A stretch of 64,000 nt of DNA from Glycomyces tritici (lineage in GTDB: Bacteria; Actinomycetota; Actinomycetes; Mycobacteriales; Micromonosporaceae). The DNA lies in contig NZ_JAUEMJ010000006.1 in the NCBI RefSeq assembly GCF_030403505.1, positions 131,126-195,125 on the forward strand, given 5' to 3'. The translations under genes were made by a program, and so were the position numbers. Of the stretch, positions 35,032-43,869 are shown piece after piece. Under the pieces are notes generated by a model. The model had not been told where the DNA came from. It ran no database searches and was given only the letters and a program-made list of their open reading frames with translations. Position 1 is the stretch's first letter. Every line of letters begins with the position of its first letter.

Positions 35032-36864
35032 ATGGCCGAACCTAGCGCGAGACCGGGCCCCGGGCACTCGCCGACTGGGCCCGTCCGAGGACCCCATGGC
35101 AACCCTCACGGCAACCCCCCGAACGCGTACCCCCCGCCGGGACCCCAGACCGGCAACGGCTACACCCCCATCGGCGCCCCGGTCCCCCAACCGGCCGCAC
35201 CGAGGCCCCAGGGCAAGAACGTCGTCCGCTCCAGCCTCCTCATGGGCGCGGGCTCCCTCGTCTCCCGGGTGACCGGGTTCGGCCGCACCGTCGTCATCTC
35301 CGCCGCGATCGGCGCCGGCCTCCTCGGCAACTCCTACACGACCGCGCAGTACTTCCCCCAGATGGTCTACGAGCTCGTCCTCGGCGGCGTGTTCGCGAGC
35401 ATCATCATGCCGCTGTTCGTGAAAGCCCACAAGAACGACCCCGACGGCGGCGACGCCTTCGCCCAGCGCCTCCTCACCCTCGCCGCCCTCGTCCTCGGCG
35501 GCGCCGCGATCCTCGTCACCGCCTGCGCCCCGATCATCTCCCTGTTCATGGCGAGCCCGGACCAGCGCGACCTCGTCACCGAGTTCTCCTACTACATGCT
35601 CCCGGCCCTGCTCCTGTACGGGCTGTTCGCGATCCTCTCCGGCGTCCTCAACTCCCGCGAGCACTTCGGCGCCCCCATGTGGGTGCCGATCATCAACAAC
35701 CTCGTCGTCATCACCGTCGGCGCGGTCTTCTACGTGGTCTACACGCGCGACGCCGTGCCCGATGCGGACGGCGCCCTCTTCAACAGCGCCGACCAGGTCA
35801 CCACCGGCATGATCGTGCTCCTCGGCGCGGGCACCACCGCCGGCGTCCTCATCCAGGTGCTGTGCCTCGCCCCGGCCCTGCGCAAGGCCGGGTTCCACTG
35901 GCGGCTGCGCTTCGACTTCAAGCGGCTGCCCCTGGGCGACATCCGCCGCCTCGCCGCATGGACGCTCCTGTTCGTGGCCGCCAACCAGATCGCGGTCATG
36001 GCCGTCATCAAGGTCGCCAACCTCGCGAGCGACCCGGACCGCCTTCCCGAGGGCTCCCCGTTCGTGCCCGGCGTCACGGTCTACAACAACGCGTACCTGA
36101 TGATGATGATGGCCCACGGCATCGTCGCGGTCTCCGTCATCACCGCGCTCATGCCGCGGATGACCCGCGCCGCCGACGACCGCCGCTGGCCCGAGCTGGC
36201 CGACCACCTCTCCAGCGGCATCCGCCTCGCCTCGTTCCTGCTGGTGCCCATCGCGGCCGCGTTCATCGCGCTCCACGAGCCGATCGGCCTGATGATCTTC
36301 CAGTGGGGCGCGTACACGCCCGCCGAGGCCCTCGCCACCGGGCAGGTGCTGCTCATGGCGGGGATCGTGCTGCTGCCGTTCTCGATCAGCCAGCTGCAGA
36401 TCTACGCGTTCTACGCGCAGACGGACACCCGCACGGTGGCCATGTTCAACCTGCCGGTGATCGCGATCCGCATCGGCGGGTACCTCCTGGCCTTCGCGTT
36501 CCTGCCCGCCCAGTGGGTCGTGGTCGGTCTGTTCGCCTCCAACGGCGTCTCCTACCTGGTGAGCCTGCTCCTTTCGATGAGCTTGCTGCGCAAGCGGATC
36601 GGCCTGCTCGACATGCGCAAGACCGCGAACGGCCTGGTCCGCACGGGTGCGGCGGCCGCGATCGCGGGCGCGGTCGCGTACGGCGGGTGGCTGCTGTGGC
36701 CCGAGCTGCCGGCCGACGGCGGCATGGCGAAGCTGGGCCAGTTCGCCTCCTCGATCGTCCTCGGACTGCTCCTGCTGGGCGTGTACTTCGCGGCCTGCCT
36801 GGTATTCCGCGTCACTGAGACGGCGTCGCTCCAGGCAACGGTGCGCGCAAAGCTGCGACGATGA
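35032..36864 (+). CDS. murJ: Lipid II flippase MurJ
   Basis: MurJ moves lipid II across the membrane for peptidoglycan synthesis. The 610-residue protein has a Pro/Gly/Asn-rich cytoplasmic tail of about 60 residues, then about 14 membrane helices. Conserved MurJ stretches include SRVTGFGRTVVISAAIGAG, FPQMVYELVLGGVFASIIMP and LNSREHFGAPMWVPIINN. The Mycobacterium homologue carries a fused C-terminal pseudokinase; here MurJ stops after the last helix and the pseudokinase is a separate gene 136 bp downstream. ATG at 35032 has GGAGAG upstream. It diverges from cca. Confidence 0.95.
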   Translation: MAEPSARPGPGHSPTGPVRGPHGNPHGNPPNAYPPPGPQTGNGYTPIGAPVPQPAAPRPQGKNVVRSSLLMGAGSLVSRVTGFGRTVVISAAIGAGLLGNSYTTAQYFPQMVYELVLGGVFASIIMPLFVKAHKNDPDGGDAFAQRLLTLAALVLGGAAILVTACAPIISLFMASPDQRDLVTEFSYYMLPALLLYGLFAILSGVLNSREHFGAPMWVPIINNLVVITVGAVFYVVYTRDAVPDADGALFNSADQVTTGMIVLLGAGTTAGVLIQVLCLAPALRKAGFHWRLRFDFKRLPLGDIRRLAAWTLLFVAANQIAVMAVIKVANLASDPDRLPEGSPFVPGVTVYNNAYLMMMMAHGIVAVSVITALMPRMTRAADDRRWPELADHLSSGIRLASFLLVPIAAAFIALHEPIGLMIFQWGAYTPAEALATGQVLLMAGIVLLPFSISQLQIYAFYAQTDTRTVAMFNLPVIAIRIGGYLLAFAFLPAQWVVVGLFASNGVSYLVSLLLSMSLLRKRIGLLDMRKTANGLVRTGAAAAIAGAVAYGGWLLWPELPADGGMAKLGQFASSIVLGLLLLGVYFAACLVFRVTETASLQATVRAKLRR

Positions 36865-37000
36865 GGCAAGTACGATCCATACGTGCACTCTGGCCGGATC
36901 CCGCAGAGCCACTTGGACCGCACCATGACCGAACCGGCCCACAAAGGCCCCGGCCGGGACCCCCTCGCGGGGTCGCGTTGAGAGGGGAGGACCCCGCATC

Positions 37001-38512
37001 ATGACCACCGCCGAAGTGCCGTCCGTGGGCGATCTGCTCGCCGAGCGGTACCGCCTCGAAGAGCACGTCGGAGGCGCGAACGGCTACCGCCAGCTGTGGC
37101 GGGGCGTCGACGTCCTGCTCCACCGCTCCGTAGCGGTCGTGCTCCGCTCCCCCGGCGGCGAAGACGCCGCCCCCACCATGACCGCCGCCGTCGCCGCCTC
37201 GCGCGCGCACGTCGACTCGATGGTCGACGTGTACGACGCCGTCGACGAGGGGCGCTTCGCGTACGTCGTGCGCGAATGGGTCAACGGCTCCTCGCTGCGC
37301 GGCGTCCTCGAGAAGCACCACCTCGATCCCGCGCACGCCCTCGAACTGGTCGCCTCCGTCGCCGACGCGGTCGCCGCCCTCCACGAAGGCGGCGTCACCC
37401 ACGCGGACCTGCACCCGGGCACGATCCTCCTCTCCGAGGACGACCGCGTCATGGTCACCGAGCCGCGCAACGAACCCGGCAACACCCCGGTCGAGGACGT
37501 GCGGGCCCTCGGCGCGACGCTCTACGCCTGCCTCACCGGGACATGGCCGCGAGTCGTCCCCGCGGAGAACACCGGCCTCCCCGACGCCGCGACCGACGAG
37601 TGGGGCCGCGTCCTCGACGTCGACAAGGTCGTCCCCGGCCTTCCCGCGGCGATCGCCAAACTCACCGCCGACCTGCTCGACCACTCGCAGACGCCGCCGT
37701 CCGCGGCCGAACTCGCGGTCGACCTGCGCCGCCTCGCCGAGACCGGCGGGGCCGAACCGGCCGCCGCGGCCGCGACGCCCACCAGCGTCCTCGGCGCGAT
37801 CAGCCTCGGCCGCCGCAGCAGCGGCGGCGGGTCGGCCGACGCGCCTCCCGCCGGGATGAAGCGGCTCGCGGTGGTCGCGGCCGTCATCGCCGCGGTCATC
37901 TTCGCGGGCGTGGTCACCAGCGCCGTCGTCTTCGGCGGCGACGACGACCCCGTGGGCGCCGAGGACCGGGTCACCGGCGAGGACACCGGGGCCGACACCT
38001 CCGACGCCGCGGAGGAGTCCCCGGACGCCGCCGCGCCCACCGAGGTCGCGCTCACGGGCGACTCGGTCCGCGTGGTCGACCCGCCGGACGGGGACCGCGA
38101 CCAGACCGAGGGCGTCGAGAACGTCATCGACGACAACGCCTCCACCGGCTGGACCACGAACACGTACCGCGGCGACGCCAACTTCGGGAACCTCAAGCCG
38201 GGCATGGGCATCCTCATCGACCTCGGCGAAGAGCAGGAGGTCGCGTCCGTGCGGGTCCAGATGACCAGCGCCGGCGCCACCGTGGGCCTGCTCGGCGGCG
38301 CCGAGGACCCCGGTGACTCCAGCGACGGCGACCAGGCCATCGTGGACGACTTCGCCGTCCTGGCCGAACAGGTCCCGGACGCGGACACCAACATCGAGCT
38401 GAAGGCCAGCGGCGAGAAGGTCCGCTACATCGTCGTGTGGGTGACCGAGCTGCCGCAGGTCTCCGACGGCTACAAGATCACCATCAGCGACATCAACGTC
38501 TTCGTCCGGTAG
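37001..38512 (+). CDS. Transmembrane pseudokinase, MurJ-partner type
   Basis: A 503-residue protein: kinase-like cytoplasmic domain (residues 1-250), membrane helix (LAVVAAVIAAVIFAGVVTSA, about 290-310), acidic linker, and an extracytoplasmic beta-domain resembling a discoidin or carbohydrate-binding fold (DDNASTGWTTNTYRGDANFG). It lacks the ATP-binding Lys (SVAVVLRS where VAVK is usual) and a DFG motif (VMVTEPR), though THADLHPGTILL keeps the HxD-type loop. It should therefore bind rather than phosphorylate. The equivalent domain is fused to MurJ in mycobacteria and binds an FHA protein, so control of cell-wall synthesis is likely. GGAGG lies 10 bases before the ATG. sigM follows after 11 bp. 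Confidence 0.88.
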   Translation: MTTAEVPSVGDLLAERYRLEEHVGGANGYRQLWRGVDVLLHRSVAVVLRSPGGEDAAPTMTAAVAASRAHVDSMVDVYDAVDEGRFAYVVREWVNGSSLRGVLEKHHLDPAHALELVASVADAVAALHEGGVTHADLHPGTILLSEDDRVMVTEPRNEPGNTPVEDVRALGATLYACLTGTWPRVVPAENTGLPDAATDEWGRVLDVDKVVPGLPAAIAKLTADLLDHSQTPPSAAELAVDLRRLAETGGAEPAAAAATPTSVLGAISLGRRSSGGGSADAPPAGMKRLAVVAAVIAAVIFAGVVTSAVVFGGDDDPVGAEDRVTGEDTGADTSDAAEESPDAAAPTEVALTGDSVRVVDPPDGDRDQTEGVENVIDDNASTGWTTNTYRGDANFGNLKPGMGILIDLGEEQEVASVRVQMTSAGATVGLLGGAEDPGDSSDGDQAIVDDFAVLAEQVPDADTNIELKASGEKVRYIVVWVTELPQVSDGYKITISDINVFVR

Positions 38513-38523
38513 CGGGACCGGTC

Positions 38524-39273
38524 ATGCCCGCCCCTCTCCCGCCAGGCCGGGGCCCGGTCGGACCGGGCCCCGCCCCCGACCTGGGCGGCGCGACCGACGC
38601 CGACCTGCTGCGCCGCCATGTGGGCGGCGAGCGGGAGGCGTTCGGCGAGCTGTTCCGCCGCCACCGCGGGCGGCTGTGGGCGGTCGCGGTGCGCACCCTG
38701 GGCGATCCGGAGGACGCCGCCGAGGCGGTGCAGGACGCGATGATCAAGGCCTACCAGGGCGCCGGGGGCTTCCGCGGCGGCTCCGCGGTGACCACCTGGC
38801 TGCACCGCATCGTGGTGAACGCCTGCCTCGACCGCATCCGCGCTTCAGGGCGGCGCCCCACGGTGCCGCTCGCCGACGACGACGCGCTCGCGCTGCCGGC
38901 CACGGACGCGGCCCAGGACCCGGCGCAGGCCGGGCTCCGGCTGGCCGTGCACCGGGCGCTCGCGGAGCTGCCGTTCGACCAGCGGGCGGTGCTCGTCTAC
39001 GTCGACATGCTCGGCTACCCGGTCGAGGAGGTCGCCGCGATCCTCAAGGTGCGGCCCGGAACCGTGAAGTCGCGGGCGTCACGGGCGCGCAAGCGCCTGG
39101 CCGCGCGGCTCCCCGAGTTCGATCCCGCGACCGGTCACAGCGCCTTGGACGGCGTGCGCGACGACACGCCCCCCGGCGGCGGTGCCGCCGCCGCGACGGG
39201 GAACCCGCCGCGGCAGCAGGGCGTCGAACCAGGAGCGACGTACCAGACCGGTCGAGAGGAGGGGAACCTGTGA
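38524..39273 (+). CDS. sigM: ECF RNA polymerase sigma factor, SigM type
   Basis: A 249-residue ECF sigma factor. Region 2 reads DLLRRHVGGEREAFGELFRR and GDPEDAAEAVQDAMIKAYQG; region 4 reads ELPFDQRAVLVYVDMLGYPV and RPGTVKSRASRARKRLAARL, with the HTH. The C-terminal 50 residues are low-complexity (GGGAAAATGNPPRQQG). Position between murJ/pseudokinase and trxB-trxA matches sigM of Mycobacterium and Streptomyces. The stop overlaps the start of its membrane partner (GTGA). The Shine-Dalgarno before ATG 38524 is weak, so coupling to the upstream gene is possible. Confidence 0.9.
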   Translation: MPAPLPPGRGPVGPGPAPDLGGATDADLLRRHVGGEREAFGELFRRHRGRLWAVAVRTLGDPEDAAEAVQDAMIKAYQGAGGFRGGSAVTTWLHRIVVNACLDRIRASGRRPTVPLADDDALALPATDAAQDPAQAGLRLAVHRALAELPFDQRAVLVYVDMLGYPVEEVAAILKVRPGTVKSRASRARKRLAARLPEFDPATGHSALDGVRDDTPPGGGAAAATGNPPRQQGVEPGATYQTGREEGNL

Positions 39274-40064
39274 GCCCGCAGCGCCCGAACGACGCCCAGA
39301 GCGCCGAGGCCGACGTCAGCCGCATCCTGTGGCAGGCGTCCAGCGGCTACGGCGACCTTCCCGAGGAGGTCGGGGACCGCCTCGACCGCGTCCTCGACTC
39401 CCTCCCCGCGGCCGACACGCTGCACGCCGGCGGGAGCGCGGGCACGCGCGAGACCTGGGCCGACCGCTGGGCGGAACGCCTGCGGCCCAAGCGGGTCCGG
39501 TACGCGATCGCCAGTGCGGCGGCGGCCGTGCTGGTCACCGTCGGCGGCGTCGCGACCGCGATCCAGTTCACGACCGGCGCGAACCAGGACGGCGGCGCGT
39601 CCTCCGCCGAGGTCCTCGCCGAGGACCAGCACGACCGGAACGACGAAGAGGGCGCGCCCGGCGCGGCGGAGTCGCCGCTCGAGACCGAGGCGAGCCAGAA
39701 CGAGTCCGGTGAGGACGAGGCCGGCGTCAGCGGCCTCGGTGAGATCGCGACGTACGCGAGCGGCAGCAACCACAGCCAGAGCACCGACCTGATCGCGGTC
39801 ATGCACGAGCTCGCCGCCGGCAGTTTCACAGGCGAGGTCCCCCCCGAGCTGGCCGAACTGGCCGCGGGCGGCGACTTCTGGGACCACTGCGAAGAGGCCA
39901 TCGCCACGCACTACCCCGGCCTGCTCGTGGCGGTCGACTTCGCCCGCTACGACTCGAAGCCGGCGATCATGGTGCTCGTGGCCGGCGACGACGGCGACGT
40001 CGCGGTGGCCCTGACCCCGGCCTGCGCGGACGGCGTCATCGAACCGCTCGCCGAGCAGCCCTGA
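39270..40064 (+). CDS. Probable membrane anti-sigma factor for SigM
   Basis: A 264-residue single-pass protein: cytoplasmic N-terminus of about 75 residues (ILWQASSGYGDLPEEVGDRL), membrane helix (RYAIASAAAAVLVTVGGVAT), an acidic linker, and an extracytoplasmic domain with two Cys (WDHCEEAIATHYPG; ALTPACADGV). No zinc-type anti-sigma motif is visible. Its role is inferred from the position: GTG overlaps the sigma-factor stop, with GAGAGGAGG upstream, as is usual for sigma/anti-sigma pairs. The outer Cys pair next to thioredoxin genes would fit a redox-sensing role, which is inference. Confidence 0.75.
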   Translation: MSPQRPNDAQSAEADVSRILWQASSGYGDLPEEVGDRLDRVLDSLPAADTLHAGGSAGTRETWADRWAERLRPKRVRYAIASAAAAVLVTVGGVATAIQFTTGANQDGGASSAEVLAEDQHDRNDEEGAPGAAESPLETEASQNESGEDEAGVSGLGEIATYASGSNHSQSTDLIAVMHELAAGSFTGEVPPELAELAAGGDFWDHCEEAIATHYPGLLVAVDFARYDSKPAIMVLVAGDDGDVAVALTPACADGVIEPLAEQP

Positions 40065-40294
40065 GCGGCGCCGCTCCGGCGGCGTCGCCCTGACGTCCGG
40101 GCGCTGATTCGGGCACCGCCGCCGCCCTGTTCGCGGCCGGCGGACGGGTGAGGTTCCCCACCATCGGGATATTCGCCTGTCACAAGCCCGCCACAGCTCC
40201 CGGGGGCGGAATTTCGGGTCAATAAGATGGCGTTGAAGCAGTCAGTTCAGGGAGCCGTCCCTGGAGCGCCGAACCATCCACAGGAGCGAACCCG

Positions 40295-41227
40295 GTGAGC
40301 GAAATCCGCGACGTCATCATCATCGGCTCGGGCCCCGCCGGCTACACCGCCGCGCTGTACACCGCCCGCGCCGATCTGCACCCGCTCGTGTTCGAGGGCT
40401 TCCAGTTCGGCGGCGCGCTCATGCAGACCACCGAGGTCGAGAACTACCCCGGCTTCCCCGAGGGCATCATGGGCCCCGAGCTCATGGACTCCTGGCGCAA
40501 GCAGGCCGAGCGCTTCGGCGCCGAGCTCGTCTCGGACGACGTCACCCGCGTCGACCTCTCCGGCGACATCAAGAAGGTCTGGGTCGAGGACCGCGAGTAC
40601 CAGGCCAAGGCCGTGATCCTCGCGACCGGTTCGGCGTTCCGCCCGCTCAACGTGCCCGGCGAGAACGAGCTCATGGGACGCGGCGTCTCGGCATGCGCCA
40701 CCTGCGACGGCTTCTTCTTCCGCGACCAGCACATCGCGGTGGTCGGCGGCGGCGACACGGCGATGGAGGAGGCCACGTTCCTCACCAAGTTCGCCGCGAA
40801 GGTCACCATCGTGCACCGCCGCGACGAGTTCCGCGCCTCCAAGGTGATGGCCGAGCGCGCTTTGGCCAACCCGAAGATCGAGGTCGCCTGGAACTCCGCG
40901 GTCACCCAGGTGAACGGCACCGACGGCAAGGTCTCGAGCGTCGACCTGGTCGACACCGTGACCGGCGAGGCCCGGGTCCTGCCCGCGACGGGCCTGTTCA
41001 TCGCGATCGGCCACGACCCGCGCTCGGAGCTGTTCAAGGGCCAGGTCGAGCTCGACGAGTCCGGCTACGTGAAGGTGGCCGCCCCTTCGACGAAGACCAA
41101 CCTGACGGGCGTGTTCGCCGCGGGCGACCTCGTCGACCACACCTACCAGCAGGCGGTCACGGCCGCCGGCACCGGTTGCGCGGCCGCGCTCGACGCCGAG
41201 CGCTACCTCACCGCGCTGAACGACTGA
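40295..41227 (+). CDS. trxB: Thioredoxin-disulfide reductase
   Basis: NADPH-dependent flavoenzyme that reduces thioredoxin. The 310-residue protein has FAD-binding [16 protein letters not shown] at residues 11-26, the redox-active CATC in [11 protein letters not shown] near residue 132, the NADPH-binding [10 protein letters not shown], and a second FAD motif, [22 protein letters not shown] start with CAGGAG 10 bases upstream. It lies 230 bp after the anti-sigma gene and 36 bp before trxA, and probably has its own promoter in the gap; I could not identify one with certainty. Confidence 0.97.
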   Translation: MSEIRDVIIIGSGPAGYTAALYTARADLHPLVFEGFQFGGALMQTTEVENYPGFPEGIMGPELMDSWRKQAERFGAELVSDDVTRVDLSGDIKKVWVEDREYQAKAVILATGSAFRPLNVPGENELMGRGVSACATCDGFFFRDQHIAVVGGGDTAMEEATFLTKFAAKVTIVHRRDEFRASKVMAERALANPKIEVAWNSAVTQVNGTDGKVSSVDLVDTVTGEARVLPATGLFIAIGHDPRSELFKGQVELDESGYVKVAAPSTKTNLTGVFAAGDLVDHTYQQAVTAAGTGCAAALDAERYLTALND

Positions 41228-41263
41228 CCCACCGCTCTCTCATCGACACACAGGAGGATGCCC

Positions 41264-41581
41264 ATGGGCGCCATCAAAGCAGTTAACGGCCAGGCCGAGT
41301 TCCAGGCTGAGGTGCTGGAGGCCGACAAGCCGGTGCTCGTCGACTTCTGGGCCGAATGGTGCGGGCCTTGCAAGAAGGTCGCCCCCGTCCTCGAGGAGCT
41401 GGCGGCGGAGACCGACGCGTTCGAGATCCGCAAGCTCGACACGGACGCGAACCCCGAGATCACCCGCGAGTACCAGGTCATGAGCGTCCCGACGATGATC
41501 CTGTTCGAGGGCGGCAAGCCCGCCAAGCAGCTCATCGGCGCGCAGCCCAAGGCCGCCATCCGCAAGTTCCTGGGCCAGTAG
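41264..41581 (+). CDS. trxA: Thioredoxin
   Basis: A 105-residue thioredoxin with active site WAEWCGPCKK (Cys near 31 and 34) and the cis-Pro loop SVPTMILFEGGKP. It reduces cytosolic disulfides using TrxB. Two ATG codons lie 6 bp apart. AGGAGG directly abuts the first (41258), so the second at 41264, with ideal spacing, is chosen. It is co-transcribed with trxB and followed by a strong terminator. Confidence 0.97.
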   Translation: MGAIKAVNGQAEFQAEVLEADKPVLVDFWAEWCGPCKKVAPVLEELAAETDAFEIRKLDTDANPEITREYQVMSVPTMILFEGGKPAKQLIGAQPKAAIRKFLGQ

Positions 41582-41594
41582 CCCGGTAGTGCGA

Positions 41595-41623
41595 GGGGCG
41601 CGGCGCCGATGGCGCCGCGCCCC
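41595..41623. terminator. Bidirectional terminator after trxA
   Basis: GGGGCGCGGCGCC pairs perfectly with GGCGCCGCGCCCC over a GAT loop, between convergent trxA and an acetyltransferase gene. Confidence 0.85.
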
Positions 41624-41641
41624 TTGCCATGTCATCGGGTG

Positions 41642-42343
41642 TCAGTCGAAGGGTTCGCCGCCGCGCTGCGTCCCGGGGCGGTCGATCCGGGAGCGGCCGC
41701 CGGTCGTCGGCTCGCCGAAGAACTGCTCCAGCTCGATGTCGTCGAGTTTGAACCACTCCACCGAGTCGGTGAACACCGACGACTCCTCCGCTTCGACGCT
41801 CCGGTCGATCGCCGAGCGCAGTTCGAGGCGCAGCCGCGGGTAGCGCGGGTCGCTGCGCACGGTCTTGAAGCCCACCGAGCGGTAGAAGTCCGCCGGGACC
41901 AGGCACGCGCGGGCCTCACCGCGGGCGTCGCCGAACGTCTCGATCGCGTAGATCCCCCGCCGCGCCACGTCGGCCGCGACGGTCTGCACGAGCTGGCGGC
42001 CCAGGCCCGTGCCCGCATAGGTGGGGTGCACGAACGCGGTCATCAGGAGCGCCGCGTCCGGCGAGACCGGCCCTGAGGGGAACTCCATCGAGCGCGGCAC
42101 GAACTTCGGCGACGCGTAGGTGACGTACCCGGCCACGTCGTCGCCCTCGTAGGCGATCCGGCCGCACCCGCCCCACTCGAGCAGCGTGTGCGACAGCCAC
42201 GCCTCCTTTTCGAGGGCGGGTTCGCCGACGTCGCGGGCGGCCTCCGCGCACAGGGGTGAGAGCTCCCAGAACACGCAGGCGCGGCAACGCCCCGGAATCG
42301 CTTCCAGGGAGTCGAGTGTGAGGTTGACCATGCGCCTGTGCAC
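41642..42343 (-). CDS. GNAT family N-acetyltransferase
   Basis: A 233-residue GNAT protein. The acetyl-CoA-binding motif appears as VHPTYAGTGLGRQLVQTVAA (about residues 105-124), and a C-terminal ADFYRSVGFKTV is the usual final GNAT strand region. The N-terminal 60 residues contain four Cys (GRCRACVFWELSPLC and GGCGR), which could bind a metal. A similar gene sits between trxA and parB in other Actinobacteria. The substrate is unknown. GTG at 42343 is chosen because TAGTGT lies exactly six bases upstream; an ATG four codons later is an alternative. Confidence 0.85.
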   Translation of the reverse strand: MHRRMVNLTLDSLEAIPGRCRACVFWELSPLCAEAARDVGEPALEKEAWLSHTLLEWGGCGRIAYEGDDVAGYVTYASPKFVPRSMEFPSGPVSPDAALLMTAFVHPTYAGTGLGRQLVQTVAADVARRGIYAIETFGDARGEARACLVPADFYRSVGFKTVRSDPRYPRLRLELRSAIDRSVEAEESSVFTDSVEWFKLDDIELEQFFGEPTTGGRSRIDRPGTQRGGEPFD

Positions 42344-42349
42344 CCGTCC

Positions 42350-42355
42350 ACACTA
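42350..42355 (-). promoter_or_regulatory. -10 hexamer of GNAT gene, leaderless layout
   Basis: On the minus strand TAGTGT is followed by GGACGG and the GTG at 42343. Confidence 0.6.
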
Positions 42356-42621
42356 CGTCGTCCGAGCGTCCACATGACGGAAAACACGCGGGGCCTTCGC
42401 TCTGCGTGCTAGTAGAGTGGGTCGATCACGTGCCAGGTCCCGTACGCTGGTCGGAACAGCGTTTCGGCCCCCGCGGGTCAACCGCGGACGGTGGCCGGAC
42501 GTGTCCATACGAGATCCCGCGCGAGCGGGCGCCGTCCGAGACTTCACTCTTGAGCGACACCGCCGCACCGACCCGCGACCACGGATCGCGGGCAACGAGG
42601 ACCATCAGAGGAGGTCTCCGC

Positions 42622-43869
42622 GTGTCCGGTACAACACTCGACGATTACACCGGTCGCTACGCATCCCGGGTTCACGGGATGGCACAGTCGGAGATCCGCG
42701 CACTGTTCTCGGTCGCATCGCGCCCTGAGGTCGTCTCCCTCGCCGGAGGGAACCCGTACACGGCCGCACTTCCCATGGACGAGCTCGGCGAGATGTTCAC
42801 CCGCCTCCTCTCCCAGGTCGGCGCCGAAGCGCTCGGCTACTGCCCCGGGCAGGGCAGCGTCGCGCTCCGCGAGGCGCTCTGCGGGGTCCTGGAGCTCTCG
42901 GGCATCCGCGCCTCGGCCGACGACCTCGTCCTCACCACGGGCGCCCAGCAGGGCCTCGACCTGCTCGCCCGCACCTTCCTCGACCCGGGCGACATCGTCC
43001 TCGCCGAGGGCCCGACCTACGTCGGCGCGCTCGGGGCCTTCCAGGCCGCGCAGGCCGACGTCCGGCACCTGCCGATGGACGACGACGGGCTCATCCCCGC
43101 CGGCCTCGAAGAGGGCATCGCCGCGCTCGCCCGCGAAGGGCGCCAGGCGAAGTTCCTGTACACGATCCCGACGTACCAGAATCCGGCCGGCGTCACCCTC
43201 ACCGAGGAGCGGCGCGAGGAGATCCTTCGGATCGCCGAGCGGCACGGCCTCCTCGTCATCGAGGACGACCCGTACTCGATGATCAACTTCGAGGGCGCCC
43301 CGCCCGCGCCGCTGCGCGCCCGCGCCGAACGCGGCGTCATCTACCTCGGCACGGTCTCCAAGATCTTCGCGGCGGGCCTGCGCCTCGGCTGGGTCCTCGC
43401 CCCGCCCGCGGTGCGCGACAAGCTGCTGCTGGCGATCGAGGCCTCGATCCTGTGCCCGTCCGGGCTCACCCAGGAGGCCACGCTCCGCTTCCTCACCGAG
43501 ATGGAGTGGCGCCAGCAGGTCAAGGTCTTCAACACGCTGTACCGGGAGCGGCGCGACGCGCTGCTCGGCGCGCTCGGCGACTACATGCCCGAGGGCATGA
43601 CCTGGACGCGGCCGGGCGGCGGCCTGTTCATCTGGGCCACGCTGCCCGAAGGGCTCGACTCGAAGGCGATGCTGCCGCGGGCGCTGCAAGAGCGCGTGGC
43701 GTACGTCCCGGGCACCGGTTTCTACGCTGACGGCAACGGCCGCAGGGAGATGCGCTTGAACTTCTCGACCCAGACCTCCGAGACCATCCGCGAGGGCGTG
43801 CGACGCCTCGCCGGGGTGGTCGCCGGCGACATCGACCTGCGCGACACCTTCGCCGGAGGCGCCGCATGA
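42622..43869 (+). CDS. PLP-dependent aminotransferase, class I/II (2-aminoadipate type)
   Basis: A 415-residue fold-type I aminotransferase resembling LysN or MocR-type enzymes without a DNA-binding domain. Seen: SLAGGNPYTAALPMDEL, LTTGAQQGLDLLARTFLDPG, YTIPTYQNPAGVTL, and the PLP Lys in LGTVSKIFAAGLRLGW (about residue 243). The amino donor is unknown. GTG with GAGGAGG 7 bases upstream. It overlaps the D-Ala ligase-like gene by 4 bp, so a link to D-amino-acid or wall-peptide supply is possible but inferred. Confidence 0.85.
   Translation: MSGTTLDDYTGRYASRVHGMAQSEIRALFSVASRPEVVSLAGGNPYTAALPMDELGEMFTRLLSQVGAEALGYCPGQGSVALREALCGVLELSGIRASADDLVLTTGAQQGLDLLARTFLDPGDIVLAEGPTYVGALGAFQAAQADVRHLPMDDDGLIPAGLEEGIAALAREGRQAKFLYTIPTYQNPAGVTLTEERREEILRIAERHGLLVIEDDPYSMINFEGAPPAPLRARAERGVIYLGTVSKIFAAGLRLGWVLAPPAVRDKLLLAIEASILCPSGLTQEATLRFLTEMEWRQQVKVFNTLYRERRDALLGALGDYMPEGMTWTRPGGGLFIWATLPEGLDSKAMLPRALQERVAYVPGTGFYADGNGRREMRLNFSTQTSETIREGVRRLAGVVAGDIDLRDTFAGGAA

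Noticed and set aside
38524..40064. Redox-sensing zinc anti-sigma (ZAS) factor for SigM
   Set aside because: No HxxxCxxC motif is visible in the cytoplasmic part, so only a generic anti-sigma role is given.
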